From Sulfurimonas sp. HSL3-1 (lineage in GTDB: Bacteria > Campylobacterota > Campylobacteria > Campylobacterales > Sulfurimonadaceae): a stretch of 64,000 nt of DNA. The stretch covers positions 1,364,001 to 1,428,000 of the forward strand of contig NZ_CP147920.1 in NCBI RefSeq assembly GCF_039645995.1. The letters are read 5' to 3'. The position numbers and the translations under genes were made by a program. Positions 16,653 through 27,800 of the stretch are shown here, piece by piece (position 1 is the first letter of the stretch; each line of letters begins with the position of its first letter). The notes beneath the pieces are model-generated. The model searched no databases, was not told the origin of the DNA, and was given only the letters and a program-made list of their open reading frames with translations.

Positions 16653-18798
16653 TGTGCACCTCCGACTTTTTAAGGTAGGCGAGGACCTCCGCCTTCGTTC
16701 CGTCCATCACGACCTCCCCGCGCTCGAGCAGGATGATGCGCTCGACCAGTTCCAAAACGGCGTCTTTGTGCGTCACGAAGAGCGCCGTCTTCCCCTTGAT
16801 CTTCTGGGAGATCCCGAGGATGGCGATGCGCTCGCTCTCTTCATCCAGATGCGAGGTCGGCTCGTCAAAAAGGACCAAAGAGAAATCGTCGATCAGGGCC
16901 CGTGCGATTCCGATGCTCTGGCGTTGCCCGCCCGAAACGTTCTGTCCCTTCTCCTTGATCTTCATATTGAAGCCGTCGGGGTTGAGATTGATGTAGCGCA
17001 GGGCGCCGCTCAGGCGTGCCGCCTCGACGATCTCGTGCGAATCGATACCGGGATGCTTCAGGGCGATGTTCTCCTTGATCGTCCCCTGCAGCAGAACGAT
17101 CTCCTGGGGCACGTAGGCGATCTGTTTGCGCAGCTCCGCCGGGGCGTACTGATCCATCTCGACGTCGTCCGCGAGGATCATTCCCTCCTTCGGTGCATAA
17201 AAGCCCATCAGCAGGTTGATGATGGTCGTCTTGCCCGATCCCATCTCTCCCATGATGGCGACGTGTTCGCCGGGTTCGATCGTGAACGAGACGTCATGCA
17301 GGGCATTGCGCGCCGAATCGGGGTAGGCGAAATCTACATTGACGAAATCGATCTTTCCTTTGAGATGGCTTGCACTGATAAACTCACGCTCTTTGGGGTG
17401 TTCGATGGCACTTCCCATCACCTTCTCGATTGCACGGAAGCCTGCACGGGCTTTGTTGAACTGCAAGATCAGCATCACCAGCTTCCCGACGGGGTTGACG
17501 GCCCGCGACGAAAGGATGTAGGCGACCAGTAATCCCCCCGTCGTCAGTATGCCCTGGTGGATCATGTAGACGCTGGCCACGATCACGGCAACCGTCTGTA
17601 CGCGGATCAGAAAGGAGGTCGCCGTCGCGATGGAGCCGTTGAGGACGCGGGATTTGAGCCCCCGCTGGGCAATGTTCCCCGTCGCCTCCTCCAGCTTCCA
17701 CTGCATAACGCTGTTGTAGTTGAAGGCCTTGATCGTTTCAATGGCATTGAGGCTTTCGAGCAGAATGCTGTTTTTCACCGCCGATGCCTGGTTGGAGTTG
17801 CGGATGCTGGTCCGGATCGGTCCTTTTATAAGGAAGGCGTACACTGCGATCAGGACGATTGTCATCAGCGGGATATAGACAACATCGCCGGCGACCCAGT
17901 AAACCACCAGCAGGAAAAGAATCGAAAACGGGAGATCGACGAGGGTCGTCACGACGGTGGAGGTCAGAAAGTTCCGGATGCTCTCGTACTGTTTCAGGTC
18001 GCTTGAAAACGCGCCGACGGAACCGATCTGCTCGGAGAGCTTCATATCCATGACGTGCTCGAAGATCTTCGACGACATGATCACGTCGCTCTTTTTCGCC
18101 GCGATCTCCATAAAGTAGCTCCGCAAAAAACGCAAAAAGGCTTCGAGCACGAAGATGGCCACGACACCGTAGGTGAGGACCCAGAGCGTGTCGAGGGCCG
18201 TATTCGGGATGACCCGGTCAAAAACGTTGCGCATATACAGCGGCAGGATCAGAATAAAAAGATTGACCAGGAAGGAGCCGACCAGAATGTCCATATAGAT
18301 CGTTCTTGTGCGCGACAACGTACTCCAGAACCAGTGCCTTTCGTCCTCCTCTTCCTTCTCTTCCTGCGCTTCCAGGCTGAACCCGAAGTTCTTTTTCATC
18401 AGGAAACAGTACCCGAGGTACTCCGCTTCCAGGTGTTCGATGGGGATCCACCCCTCCTGCTCGGGAACGCCGGGAAGCAGTACGTTCGCATACTCCATCT
18501 CTTTGTCAAACTCGAGCAGCACGCAGGCGCGATCCTCTTTCAGAATCAGGATACACGGCAGCAGGTGCTGTGCGATCTTGCGCAGGGATTTCTTTTGAAG
18601 GGTACTGGCGAAGCCCGCCTTTTCCGCCGCCCGGCTAAAAAGCGAACGGGAGCGCTGGGGGTCGGGCTCGAACAGTTTCGGGTCCTCCGGGTCGACCGGC
18701 AACCCCGCCAGGACGATCTCCGCGGTCACTTCCTGGTGATAGAGTTTTGCAACAGCCAACAGGGCGTCAAGCAGCCCGGAACGATTCTGTTCGCCCAT
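16645..18798 (-). CDS. lapB: Type I secretion ABC exporter (LapB-like)
   Basis: This inner-membrane ATPase would export the adhesin. The 717 residues are ordered as follows. A C39-like N-terminal domain without the catalytic Cys (1-135) is typical of exporters that do not cleave their substrate. A six-span membrane domain occupies about 165-450. The nucleotide-binding domain has Walker A GEMGSGKT (517-524), signature VSGGQ (621-625) and Walker B LVLFDE (641-646). ATG 18798 follows the lapD stop directly and the 3' end overlaps lapC. Confidence 0.92.
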   Translation of the reverse strand: MGEQNRSGLLDALLAVAKLYHQEVTAEIVLAGLPVDPEDPKLFEPDPQRSRSLFSRAAEKAGFASTLQKKSLRKIAQHLLPCILILKEDRACVLLEFDKEMEYANVLLPGVPEQEGWIPIEHLEAEYLGYCFLMKKNFGFSLEAQEEKEEEDERHWFWSTLSRTRTIYMDILVGSFLVNLFILILPLYMRNVFDRVIPNTALDTLWVLTYGVVAIFVLEAFLRFLRSYFMEIAAKKSDVIMSSKIFEHVMDMKLSEQIGSVGAFSSDLKQYESIRNFLTSTVVTTLVDLPFSILFLLVVYWVAGDVVYIPLMTIVLIAVYAFLIKGPIRTSIRNSNQASAVKNSILLESLNAIETIKAFNYNSVMQWKLEEATGNIAQRGLKSRVLNGSIATATSFLIRVQTVAVIVASVYMIHQGILTTGGLLVAYILSSRAVNPVGKLVMLILQFNKARAGFRAIEKVMGSAIEHPKEREFISASHLKGKIDFVNVDFAYPDSARNALHDVSFTIEPGEHVAIMGEMGSGKTTIINLLMGFYAPKEGMILADDVEMDQYAPAELRKQIAYVPQEIVLLQGTIKENIALKHPGIDSHEIVEAARLSGALRYINLNPDGFNMKIKEKGQNVSGGQRQSIGIARALIDDFSLVLFDEPTSHLDEESERIAILGISQKIKGKTALFVTHKDAVLELVERIILLERGEVVMDGTKAEVLAYLKKSEVHSA

Positions 18799-20703
18799 CT
18801 ACACCGCCCCCTTGTCTGGCTTGCCGATCCAGAAGCCCTGCAGCCGCTCAATACCGTGCTCGTACAGACTTGTTGCCGTCTCCTCGCTGTCGACCCCTGT
18901 CGCGATCAGATCGATGTCGATCAGCCTGGCGATGGTAAAGAGCGCCGATTCGCGTTTGCTCTCGGAACCGACCAGGGAGAGCAGGTACGCCGCGTCGATC
19001 TTCAGGTAGGAGGGTTTGACACGCTGCAGGAAGGTCAGATCTTTTTCGGATTCGACCGTAAAGTGGTCGATGCCGAAACGCCATCCCTGCTTCTGTACGA
19101 ACATGGAGAAAGCCGCCGCGGGCTCCGGCGCGCTCAGCACCGTACTGTTGGAGACCTCGAACGCCAGTTCCAGCGTATTATCGTCCCAGGCATCTTTCCT
19201 GGCGGACAACCATCCAATGGTAGAACTGTGGGCGATAAAATCCTCCGAAACGTTCACCGCAACCTCGACGGCATGAAAGCTCTTGCCCATCTTGTCGAGC
19301 ACGTAACGGTCAAGCTCCTCGAGCAGATCGAGGTGTGAAACGACCGGAATGAATGCCCCGGCGTTGAGCAGCTTGCCTTCCAGCTCCAGGCGCAGCAACA
19401 GCTCTTTTTGCACCGTCTCCCCGCTGCGGGCGACAACGGGCTGGTACACGGTCACAAAACGGTCGAACTGCATTGCGTCGCGCAGATGTTTCCGCCACTC
19501 GTCGTGTCCCCATGAAGGAACATGATCGTGTTTTTCACGGTAAAGGACCGGTACGGCCCCGCCGGCTTCTGCCTGCATCAGCGCATAATCGAGATGACTC
19601 AGGAGGTCAGAAGGGGTCTCGCCGGTACGGTAGGCCGCCGCGGCGATCGTCACGCAATAGCCGGCCCCCTTGCAGCTCTCCGCCGCCGAGGTGAGCAGTG
19701 CCGAAACATCCGACTCTTCCAGCGACGGGAGGATGAGGATCACTTCGAATTCACGGACCCGGCAGGCGACGCCCTCTTCGACCCCGTTGACGATGCCGCG
19801 GGCAATGTCGCCGATAAAGGAGAGCACCTTCTGCAGGACGTATCCTCCCTCTTCATGTTTCACCTTGTCGGGGTCGCACAGCTGCAGCGCGGCGACATAG
19901 CCGGCGGAGAAGCGGTCTTCGCCCGACATCAGGCTGCCCAGTTTCATCATAAAGAAATCGCGGTTTTTCAGGTGGGTCTGGCGGTCTTCATACAGGAGCG
20001 TATTGTAGCGGGCGACGGCATCGGCCTCCTTCTTGAAAACCTCCTTCACTTTAAACACCAGGGTATTGATGGCCTGGACCACATCGCGGAACTCCCTTGT
20101 TCTCGGCAGCGACTCCTGGATGATAAAACGGTTCCCCGAGACGGCTTCCGCCTGTTCGCGGACCGCATCGAGCGAACGCAGCACGATCTTCAACATAAAG
20201 TAGATCCCGCCCATGGCCAGCAGGCTCAGGATGAAGAAACTGACGAGCACTTCCTTGAGCGCATCCCACATCTGGGTATAAGCGTTGCCGCGGTGTCCTT
20301 CGATCTGAAGCTCTCCGACCTGCATCCACTCTCTGCCCACGGGCACGGATGCGGACGCAGGCGGCAGGGCGATGCTGTCGGCGAACCATGCCGGCACGTC
20401 ATCGAGGATCAGCGGCGTATGACGCTCGTAGAGCACCTTTCCGTCGACGTTGCGGTAGACGATCGCTTCGTAAAGTCCGCTGTCAAATACGGCGTTGATC
20501 ATCGTTTCGGCCATCGCGACATCCTGACCGTCGGAGGCCCGGCTGATCGCCAGCCCCAGGGATGAAGCCGTGTTGCGTGCACTCGTATAGAGCTGCTCCT
20601 CGATGAAACGGACGTTCGTCCGGTAGTTGCTGAACATCGTCATCGCCAGCAGCGCTATCACCAGAATAGACATTGCCAGCGTGATCTCTTTAAAGAGTGT
20701 CAC
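18799..20703 (-). CDS. lapD: LapD-like cyclic-di-GMP receptor (degenerate GGDEF-EAL)
   Basis: This is an inside-out signalling protein that, when bound to c-di-GMP, would sequester LapG in the periplasm. The 634-residue order is TM1 (10-25), periplasmic domain (26-150), TM2 (152-172), HAMP (173-225), GGDEF-like (235-385), EAL-like (395-634). The GGDEF site is degenerate (VREFE near 316-320). The EAL position reads KELLLRL (433-439), so neither enzymatic activity is expected. Trp126 in GREWMQVG sits where P. fluorescens LapD uses Trp125 to grip LapG. It starts with GTG overlapping the lapG stop (GTGA). Confidence 0.9.
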   Translation of the reverse strand: MTLFKEITLAMSILVIALLAMTMFSNYRTNVRFIEEQLYTSARNTASSLGLAISRASDGQDVAMAETMINAVFDSGLYEAIVYRNVDGKVLYERHTPLILDDVPAWFADSIALPPASASVPVGREWMQVGELQIEGHRGNAYTQMWDALKEVLVSFFILSLLAMGGIYFMLKIVLRSLDAVREQAEAVSGNRFIIQESLPRTREFRDVVQAINTLVFKVKEVFKKEADAVARYNTLLYEDRQTHLKNRDFFMMKLGSLMSGEDRFSAGYVAALQLCDPDKVKHEEGGYVLQKVLSFIGDIARGIVNGVEEGVACRVREFEVILILPSLEESDVSALLTSAAESCKGAGYCVTIAAAAYRTGETPSDLLSHLDYALMQAEAGGAVPVLYREKHDHVPSWGHDEWRKHLRDAMQFDRFVTVYQPVVARSGETVQKELLLRLELEGKLLNAGAFIPVVSHLDLLEELDRYVLDKMGKSFHAVEVAVNVSEDFIAHSSTIGWLSARKDAWDDNTLELAFEVSNSTVLSAPEPAAAFSMFVQKQGWRFGIDHFTVESEKDLTFLQRVKPSYLKIDAAYLLSLVGSESKRESALFTIARLIDIDLIATGVDSEETATSLYEHGIERLQGFWIGKPDKGAV

Positions 20704-21356
20704 AATCCCTCCTTTTCAATGCGTTGCAGGAATGCAGCCCACGCCTTATTGCGTGACTTCCCGCCTGAAAGCGTTTTGCCTCTTCCCTGCTGCGTATTCA
20801 AAAAGAGGGACTCCGCGTTGAAACTGTAGACATAGACAAGGTCTTTACGTTTCGTTGCCGGGAAAATGCGGTAATTGAGATTATCCAGGACCAGCGGTAC
20901 TGCTTTCGGGTCTTCGTAATAGGTCAGCACCATATGCGCCTGGTTGAACTTGACGGCCTTTACGTAGGTAAAGAAGAGCTTTTTTTCGGGGACACCGAGC
21001 CGTTTCAGGGCAAAATACTTTGCGATGACGTAATCTTCGCAATCCCCCTGGTCACGCGCGAGGAATTCGCTCGGGCGCGCCCAGTAGTCCTCGACACCCC
21101 AGTTTTGGATGTCGGAAACGAAACGGACGCGGTTGAAGAAGTCGTTGACCCCTTTGAGCTTTTCCATTTCACTCTTGTCCCGGAGGCCGTTGAGCATCCG
21201 CTCCATCGCTTCTAAGCGTTTCCGGGCGAAATATTCCTGTTCGTTCGCGTTGACGGCTGCATGCCCTGCCGACGCCTTCTCCCCGATGGGAGTCAGCGTG
21301 GCACCCTGTCCTGCACATCCTAGAAGGAGCGAAAGAAGTGCGAAATACCTGAGCAA
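20700..21356 (-). CDS. lapG: LapG-like periplasmic cysteine protease
   Basis: This protease would release the adhesin from the cell surface by cutting its retention module. The 218-residue protein has a lipobox-like signal (LSLLLGC, Cys14) and a transglutaminase-like fold. The catalytic triad is visible: Cys106 in DQGDCEDYVIAKYF, His141 in QAHMVLTYY, Asp158 in PLVLDNL. These motifs match the bacterial transglutaminase-like cysteine protease family containing LapG. Start is TTG 21356 after AAAGGCGG. A lipid-anchored LapG would differ from the soluble P. fluorescens enzyme. Its target is probably the TAAG site in the 13299-14564 adhesin. Confidence 0.92.
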   Translation of the reverse strand: MLRYFALLSLLLGCAGQGATLTPIGEKASAGHAAVNANEQEYFARKRLEAMERMLNGLRDKSEMEKLKGVNDFFNRVRFVSDIQNWGVEDYWARPSEFLARDQGDCEDYVIAKYFALKRLGVPEKKLFFTYVKAVKFNQAHMVLTYYEDPKAVPLVLDNLNYRIFPATKRKDLVYVYSFNAESLFLNTQQGRGKTLSGGKSRNKAWAAFLQRIEKEGL

Positions 21357-21385
21357 ATCAAAAACCGCCTTTTAGCGTCCAGCGT

Positions 21386-22762
21386 CTACTCAGACGCCGG
21401 GACCTCAGTCGGTGCCATCGCATCGCGCTTCAGGGCCAGAACCTCTTCGGGCTTCACCTCCGCGACCAGCGGCAGACTCCCGACGTTTTCAATGACCCGG
21501 TATTCGGCCAGTTGCTGATCGTACAGGGTAGAGACGTAAGCCTTGCGGGAAGTGTAGTACTCGTTCTCGACATCCAGCACGTCCAGAAGTGTCCGGCGTC
21601 CGAGGCGGAACTCTTCGTTGTACGCCTGCAGGGTTCTTTGTGTGAAGTCACGGTGCTCTTTCAGATACTCCAGCTGCTCCGTGATCCGGGTTTTGGCCGC
21701 CCAGGAGTAGTTCAGACGTTCAAAAACAAGGCGCTGGTTCTCCATCATTTTTTCGGAGGCGTTGAAAGCGGAAGCGAGCGCTTTTTTGCGGCTGGCGACA
21801 TCCGCACCGCCGTTATAGATATTCCACGATGCGACCAGCTGCACGCTGAATTCATTCTCGTCGCCCGCATCCGTGCGCCATGCGTAATCGCCCGTCCTGT
21901 CATTGTTGACATGGGACTGTTTGACCTCCAGGTCGACGCTCGGATAGTAGGTGTAAGCCGCCTGGCTGTATGCCTCCTGCGCCGCCTTGATGTTTTTACG
22001 GCTGGCCATCAGGGTCGGATAATACTGAAGCGCCGTTTTTTCCGCCGCCTCGATGCTCATCGGCATCAACGCAGCGTTGACCTTCGCTTCCATCATATCC
22101 TCGGGGTCGACCGTTTCTCCGTAGATGCGCTTGAAGTTCGTCTGGGCATCTTCGAAATTGTTGATGGCAACCTTGACGTTCGACTCGGCCAGTGCGAGAC
22201 GGCCGGAGATCTGTTCCATATCCGACTGTGCGCCCACGCCGGCTTCGAGACGCTCTTTGATCATGTCATAGTAGCGCTGGTGCGTGTCGCGGTTCTCCAG
22301 CGTCAGGGCGAGGATCTGCTTCTGCTTTAGCACGGCCAGATAGCTTTCGATCATGGTGAGGCCGAGCTGGCTCACTTTTTCCATCAGCGAGTACTCCGCG
22401 GAGAGCAGTCTCGCATCCTGCTGCGCGACGTCGTGCATCGTCGAGAAACCGCGGAAAAGGTTTTCGCGCGCCCGAACGAACGCTTCCGTATGCATGTAGG
22501 TGTCTGAATCCACGTTAGGACCGATCGGTCCATTGGAACCTTCATCATGCTTAAGACCGACGGATCCCTGCAGATCTACCACCGGGAGGTAATCAGCGAA
22601 TGCGATCGTTTTGTCCTCTTCGACGGCACGGTAATCTTCAATGCGCTGCCGGATTTCCGGATTGGTGTCCACCACCGTCCGATACGCTTCTTCCAATGTC
22701 AATCCGTGGCCTGCCGTTGCCAGTAGGAAAGGCAGAATCCCAAGTATTCCCTTATGTTTCAT
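21386..22762 (-). CDS. lapE: TolC-family outer-membrane channel (LapE-like)
   Basis: This is the outer-membrane exit duct of the type I secretion system. The ~458-residue protein has a signal peptide (KGILGILPFLLATAGHGLTL) and two repeated helical halves typical of TolC. Examples are LTLEEAYRTVVDTNPEIRQR and NIYNGGADVASRKKAL. The C-terminal FRLGRRTLLDVLDVENEYY is a diagnostic TolC/AggA-type motif. ATG 22762 with AAAGGA upstream is preferred over a longer frame to 22861. It is first in the lap operon, 29 bp before lapG. Confidence 0.9.
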   Translation of the reverse strand: MKHKGILGILPFLLATAGHGLTLEEAYRTVVDTNPEIRQRIEDYRAVEEDKTIAFADYLPVVDLQGSVGLKHDEGSNGPIGPNVDSDTYMHTEAFVRARENLFRGFSTMHDVAQQDARLLSAEYSLMEKVSQLGLTMIESYLAVLKQKQILALTLENRDTHQRYYDMIKERLEAGVGAQSDMEQISGRLALAESNVKVAINNFEDAQTNFKRIYGETVDPEDMMEAKVNAALMPMSIEAAEKTALQYYPTLMASRKNIKAAQEAYSQAAYTYYPSVDLEVKQSHVNNDRTGDYAWRTDAGDENEFSVQLVASWNIYNGGADVASRKKALASAFNASEKMMENQRLVFERLNYSWAAKTRITEQLEYLKEHRDFTQRTLQAYNEEFRLGRRTLLDVLDVENEYYTSRKAYVSTLYDQQLAEYRVIENVGSLPLVAEVKPEEVLALKRDAMAPTEVPASE

Positions 22763-22813
22763 CGTCGATCCTTTGCACTTGATTTGCCAGTTATTGAAAC
22801 TGTCCTTAAAAGG

Positions 22814-22819
22814 ATTATA
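22814..22819 (-). promoter_or_regulatory. Putative -10 box of the lap operon
   Basis: TATAAT on the minus strand lies about 51 bp before the lapE ATG. It is the only good box ahead of the operon. No clear -35 element is seen. Confidence 0.5.
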
Positions 22820-22895
22820 GCCCGTTTCAACCTTACAGAAACATAATGTAATAATTTCCATTGATCTTCTTTTTTTATTTAAGTAACAGATTGTA

Positions 22896-22901
22896 TATAA
22901 T
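22896..22901 (+). promoter_or_regulatory. Putative -10 box for the YyaL-like gene
   Basis: TATAAT lies 31 bp before ATG 22933 and overlaps an alternative ATG at 22900. This argues for the downstream start. Confidence 0.45.
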
Positions 22902-22932
22902 GCCCTACGAATCCAACGCAGACGGACCGACC

Positions 22933-24873
22933 ATGCCCAACCGACTTGCCAACGAAGACTCCCCCTACCTGCAGCAGCACAAGAACAACCCCGTCGACTG
23001 GTACCCCTGGTGCGACGAAGCCTTTGCCCGCGCCCGCGACGAGAAGCGTCCGATCTTTATCTCCATCGGCTACAGCAGCTGCCACTGGTGCCACGTGATG
23101 GAGCACGAGGTGTTCGAAAACGAAGCCATCGCTGCGTATCTGAACGAACACTTTATCAGCATCAAGGTCGACCGCGAAGAGCGCCCCGACCTCGACAAGT
23201 ACTACCAGGAGGTGCACCAGCTGCTCAACCGCCGTGCGGGCGGCTGGCCCGCCTCCATCTTCTGCACCCCCGACAACAAACCCTTCTACGCCGGCACCTA
23301 CATCCCGCCGACCACCCGCGACCGGATGCTGGGATTTACGGAACTGACAGAGATCATCGCCACCAAGGTGGCCGAGGGGGACGAGAAGCTCTTCCAGAAC
23401 GCCGACGAGATACAAAACTACCTGAAACCCGAAGCGCGGCCGAAAGAGGCGACAGTCCTGAAGCCCTCCCTGGCCACCGGATTCGTCAAACAGGCGCTGC
23501 ACAACTTCGAGAGCACACATGGCGGCTTCTCCCAGCAGCCGAAGTTTCCGCACACCTCGACGCTGAACGCCCTGCTCGACATCGTGCTGCTGCAAAACGA
23601 CGCCGATGCGAAAAAGATGGTGACGCAGACCCTCTCCACGATGCACCGCGGCGGTATGTACGACCTCGTCGACGGCGGTTTCTGCCGCTACAGCGTCGAC
23701 CCGGAGTGGCTGGTGCCACACTTTGAGAAGATGACCTACGACAACGGGCTGCTCTGCGAGCTCTACGCCCGGGCCGGGCGGATGTTCGGCGATGCCTCCT
23801 ATACACGGACTGCCACGGAGATCGCCGACTTCATGGCGGCGAAGATGCAAGAAGACGGCCTCTTCTACTCCGCCAGCGACGCCGACAGCGAAGGGGAGGA
23901 AGGCACCTACTTCATCGTCGCGTACGACGTCGCCAGGGCGGCGCTGATCGAGGACGGCTTTGCCGAAGATGACGCCGATGCGATCCTGGAGACCCTCCAC
24001 GTCACACCGGGCGGCAACTTCGAGGGCAGGAACATTCTCTGGCTCTCCGAACCCGTCGAACGCCCCGAGTGGTTCGCCCCCGTCCGCGACGTCTTCCTCC
24101 GCCTTCGCACAGAGCGCGAATACCCCTTTATCGACCGCAAGATCCAGACCTCGTGGAACGCGATGATGATCCGCGGCCTCTTCGAGCTCGGCAAAAGCGA
24201 CCCGACCTATATCGAAAAGGCGGTGACGGCCCTCAAGGCCCTGCAGGGTTTCCTGATGCCGGACGGCACGCTCTACCACACGGCCCTCATCCACAGCACG
24301 CCGAAGATCGGCGCCTTCCTGGAGGATTACGCCTACCTCGGCACCGCTTTCGTCAAGGCCTATGAAGCGACCTACGACGAGACCTATCTTATGCAGGCGC
24401 AGCAGACGGCCAACCGCGCACTGGAGACCCTCTACGACAGCGGGCGCTGGTACTTCGTGCGCGGCGAGTTCGTCACCGACGCCGACCCCACCGACAGCTC
24501 CTACCCCGGCTCCGTCGGCGTCATGGTCGACCTGCTGCTGAGCCTCGGCATCCTCGTCGAGGAGAAGTACCGCCACTTCGCCTTCAAGACCCTGGAGTAC
24601 TACTCGGCCCGCCTGGCGAAGACGCCCATCTACTTCCCCTACCTCTTCAACCAGGCGCTGCGCTACCTCTACGAAGACCTCGTCGTCAAAGCCGACGCCG
24701 AACGGCTGGCATCGGCCGCAGGTAACATTTCGACGGTCACCTACCCCTACGTCCACGTCAAGGCCACAGACGACAACAGCTACATGCTCTGCGGCGTCCA
24801 AAGCTGTTTCGCACAGCTCAAGAGCGCAGACGAGATCGCCCCGACGATCAAAGAGAAGCTCCCGGCGTTATAA
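22933..24873 (+). CDS. YyaL-type thioredoxin-fold protein (DUF255)
   Basis: 646 residues of the DUF255/YyaL (spermatogenesis-associated 20-like) family. The N-terminal thioredoxin-like domain begins [20 protein letters not shown]. It carries the CxxC-type motif [14 protein letters not shown], followed by [14 protein letters not shown]. The remainder is an alpha/alpha toroid with [12 protein letters not shown] and [14 protein letters not shown]. Biochemical function is not established for the family. ATG 22933 matches the conserved N terminus. The earlier ATG at 22900 lies within the -10 box. It is divergent from the lap operon. Confidence 0.88.
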   Translation: MPNRLANEDSPYLQQHKNNPVDWYPWCDEAFARARDEKRPIFISIGYSSCHWCHVMEHEVFENEAIAAYLNEHFISIKVDREERPDLDKYYQEVHQLLNRRAGGWPASIFCTPDNKPFYAGTYIPPTTRDRMLGFTELTEIIATKVAEGDEKLFQNADEIQNYLKPEARPKEATVLKPSLATGFVKQALHNFESTHGGFSQQPKFPHTSTLNALLDIVLLQNDADAKKMVTQTLSTMHRGGMYDLVDGGFCRYSVDPEWLVPHFEKMTYDNGLLCELYARAGRMFGDASYTRTATEIADFMAAKMQEDGLFYSASDADSEGEEGTYFIVAYDVARAALIEDGFAEDDADAILETLHVTPGGNFEGRNILWLSEPVERPEWFAPVRDVFLRLRTEREYPFIDRKIQTSWNAMMIRGLFELGKSDPTYIEKAVTALKALQGFLMPDGTLYHTALIHSTPKIGAFLEDYAYLGTAFVKAYEATYDETYLMQAQQTANRALETLYDSGRWYFVRGEFVTDADPTDSSYPGSVGVMVDLLLSLGILVEEKYRHFAFKTLEYYSARLAKTPIYFPYLFNQALRYLYEDLVVKADAERLASAAGNISTVTYPYVHVKATDDNSYMLCGVQSCFAQLKSADEIAPTIKEKLPAL

Positions 24874-24894
24874 ACACGCCTGGGACACCGAAAT

Positions 24895-27800
24895 CTAGTC
24901 ACCAATTTTCATTAAGAATGCATCTGCCACACCTAAGGGTGGGTTTCCATCCAGCGCTTCATAAACTAATCCACCCAAAAGCACATTTCCATCAAGGTCG
25001 ATCACCATATCCAGTACACTGTCATTGTCGATCGTCCCATACTGTTTAGTGCTAATTTCAGTTCCATTCAAGTCCATTTTCATCAAAAAGAGATCGCTTT
25101 TCTCACTGCTTTCAAGATAGGGCGTTTTGTTGAAGTTTCCATTTAAGTCGCCGGATGTATTTCCAACAATATACAACACACCTAAAGGGTCATAAATTAT
25201 TCTACTCGCTGTATCATTTTCTAGTGTTCCGTAATGACGACTCCAGAGCATAGTACCATTCATATCTACTTTCGCCAATGTGACATTTAGATCGTAGTAT
25301 CCCCTATATTCGGTTTCCCAATACACATCATTAACTCCGACCAAAAATAGATTTCCGGCCCCGTCAAATGTAAAATCTTTATAATAATTACAGTCATATG
25401 ATGTTGAGGTATCGCACGGATAGGAATGCATCCAGATCAACTTCCCATTACTATCATATTTAACAAGCATTTCATCCTCTAAGACAAAGAGTTTTCCGTC
25501 ATCATCCAATGCGATTCCATTGGCGAAATCGGAGTATCGGGTGCCTATTTGATGCAGCCATATTGTGTCGTTCTCATTGGTAAGCTTGGCTACAAAAATA
25601 TCTGTATGACCATAATTGACTCCCCCGTCAATAGAACCGCCTGTTTCTCCTAAAATGTATAAGTTCTCAACTTTGTCAGCTACAACTCTTTCCACCGAGT
25701 CCCAATAGTCATCACCACTGTTATATAGATGCGTCCAAAGTTCATCACCATCATTTGAAACAGCCATGATCCATCCCGCAGTTCTATAATTTATCTTATT
25801 ACAGCAACTGTACGGCTTCGAATATTGACTTCCAACGAGATAAATTGTGCCGTCACTGCCTATGGCCATATCCGAAACAGATGTCTCAAACTCGTTTTTA
25901 TACTGTTTAATCCAGAGCTGTTTACCTGCCGGATCAAATTTGGACAAAAGGACGCTCCTTTTCCCTTCGCTTGCATTGCCATCAATAGCTCCGTATGTCC
26001 ATCCTGCAGTATAGATATTATTTTGTGTATCGACAACAATTGCAGTCGTGCTGTCAGATGCTGATGTACCATATTGTCTAGTCCATTTATTTACAAAAAT
26101 CACAACTTCTACGGATTGGCTGGCACCAAGACTGTTCGTGCCGATAGCTTCTAAATGATATTCCGAATGTAGCATACGGTTCAAATCCGCTGTAGGTGAC
26201 ACTGAAATCGTACCGTTGGTATCGATGACGAAATCCTTGCTCCCGTCACCCTCCAACGCGACCGAAAGACCCGTCCCTAATCCGGGGTAAACATACATCT
26301 GACCCACTTCTTTTCCGGCAGGAGCGTGTTCATCCATACTTCCGGTAAAAGGATGCAGTTCCGGTAGAGGCTCCTCAACATCTTTGACGTTGACGATCAC
26401 CTCTGCCCATGCCGATGTTTGTCCAACGCTGTTAACGGCTCTGGCCTGAAACCGGTAGTTGTTTTCTTTTTCGAAATCAAAAGGATTTCTTGTTATGATC
26501 GTCCCATTCTTATCTATTCCGAAATCGAGATAACCCCAGTAATCGAGTTCATACCGTGTAATGTTTCCGTCACCTTCACTGATTAACGTAACATGCCCTA
26601 TTTGGCTCCCCACTGGAATGTCTTCATCGACCACCATGATGCTCTGTCCCAATACAGGCGCCTCATAAACGTCATCAACGACTATAGTGATGTTAACATC
26701 AACAGCATTTCCGACACTATCGGTGATACGCACTTGTACTTCATATGTATTATCTTTATTACTGTCATCAGGTTTTTCGAAATTAGGAGCATTGTTAAAG
26801 ATAAGATGCCCCATCGTATCAATAGAGAATAAATTTGCATCTACTCCACCGGAAATCACATAAGTAAGAGGTAGACTAGTATCCATTGCATTGATATAGA
26901 CAACTGTCTGAATGTTCTCATTTACATGCACCTTGTCAGGCATATCGATCTGCGGAGGGGTTATATCAGGTATGGTAACCAGTTCTGTAAACTGCGTATA
27001 GAGCAGTTGCCCTTTATCTCCCCTAACTCCTACTGTAAAAGTCAGTGTATAGTTCTTTCCTTCCGTCAATGCTTCTGAGGGAATAAATGAGAGGGTTCTA
27101 TCGTTGAGTACAACCTGCCCCTTAATAATATTCCCAGTCTCATCAGTCAGAATGATCTCCACTGATTCAATCATGGACATTTCAACAGAAGCATTAATAG
27201 TAAATGTGAAATTTCCATCTGTAGCCGTACCTTCCCAACCGGACTGTTCAAAGTCTAGGTTGGCATAAACCAGCGCATAGGCATCTGCATAGATATCCTG
27301 ACCGAGATGAACTTTCTCGACAATAGGCAAAATACGTCTGTCATAGTCGGCGCGCAGTCGGCTTTTCCCATCATATGGCAGCCATCCCAGCACGGCTTCG
27401 TAATCGGAAGGTGCATTCGTATTGGTAACATTCTTCAGTAACCTGCTCGCAACATCATCCAAATGAGCGATAATCTCAGCTGTTGAGACATTTGCCTCCA
27501 ACATATGCTTCGTCACCTGGTACGCGATCTCGGTCAGAATATTGACTTTATAGCCCCCTTCTTCTATTCTGCTTCCAAATAGAAGCGCACGTAATGTGCC
27601 GTTATTTTCTGTCGGGGTCTGATCAATGGCCATATCGTCGTCGACATCGATATCCTGACCGCCATGAATACTAAGCAGATAAAGCTGTGTTGCGTCGATT
27701 GACGTCATGAAATCAGACGGCATGCTGATCAGGCCTGTTGTGATGCTGGATCCACCATAGGTTGTCGAACCGCTTGCAAGGGGTTCGGCAGCGCTGCCGA

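Noticed and set aside
22879-24801. 640-aa minus-strand frame opposite the YyaL gene
   Set aside because: Antisense shadow with Val/Glu/Gly-rich composition and no motifs.
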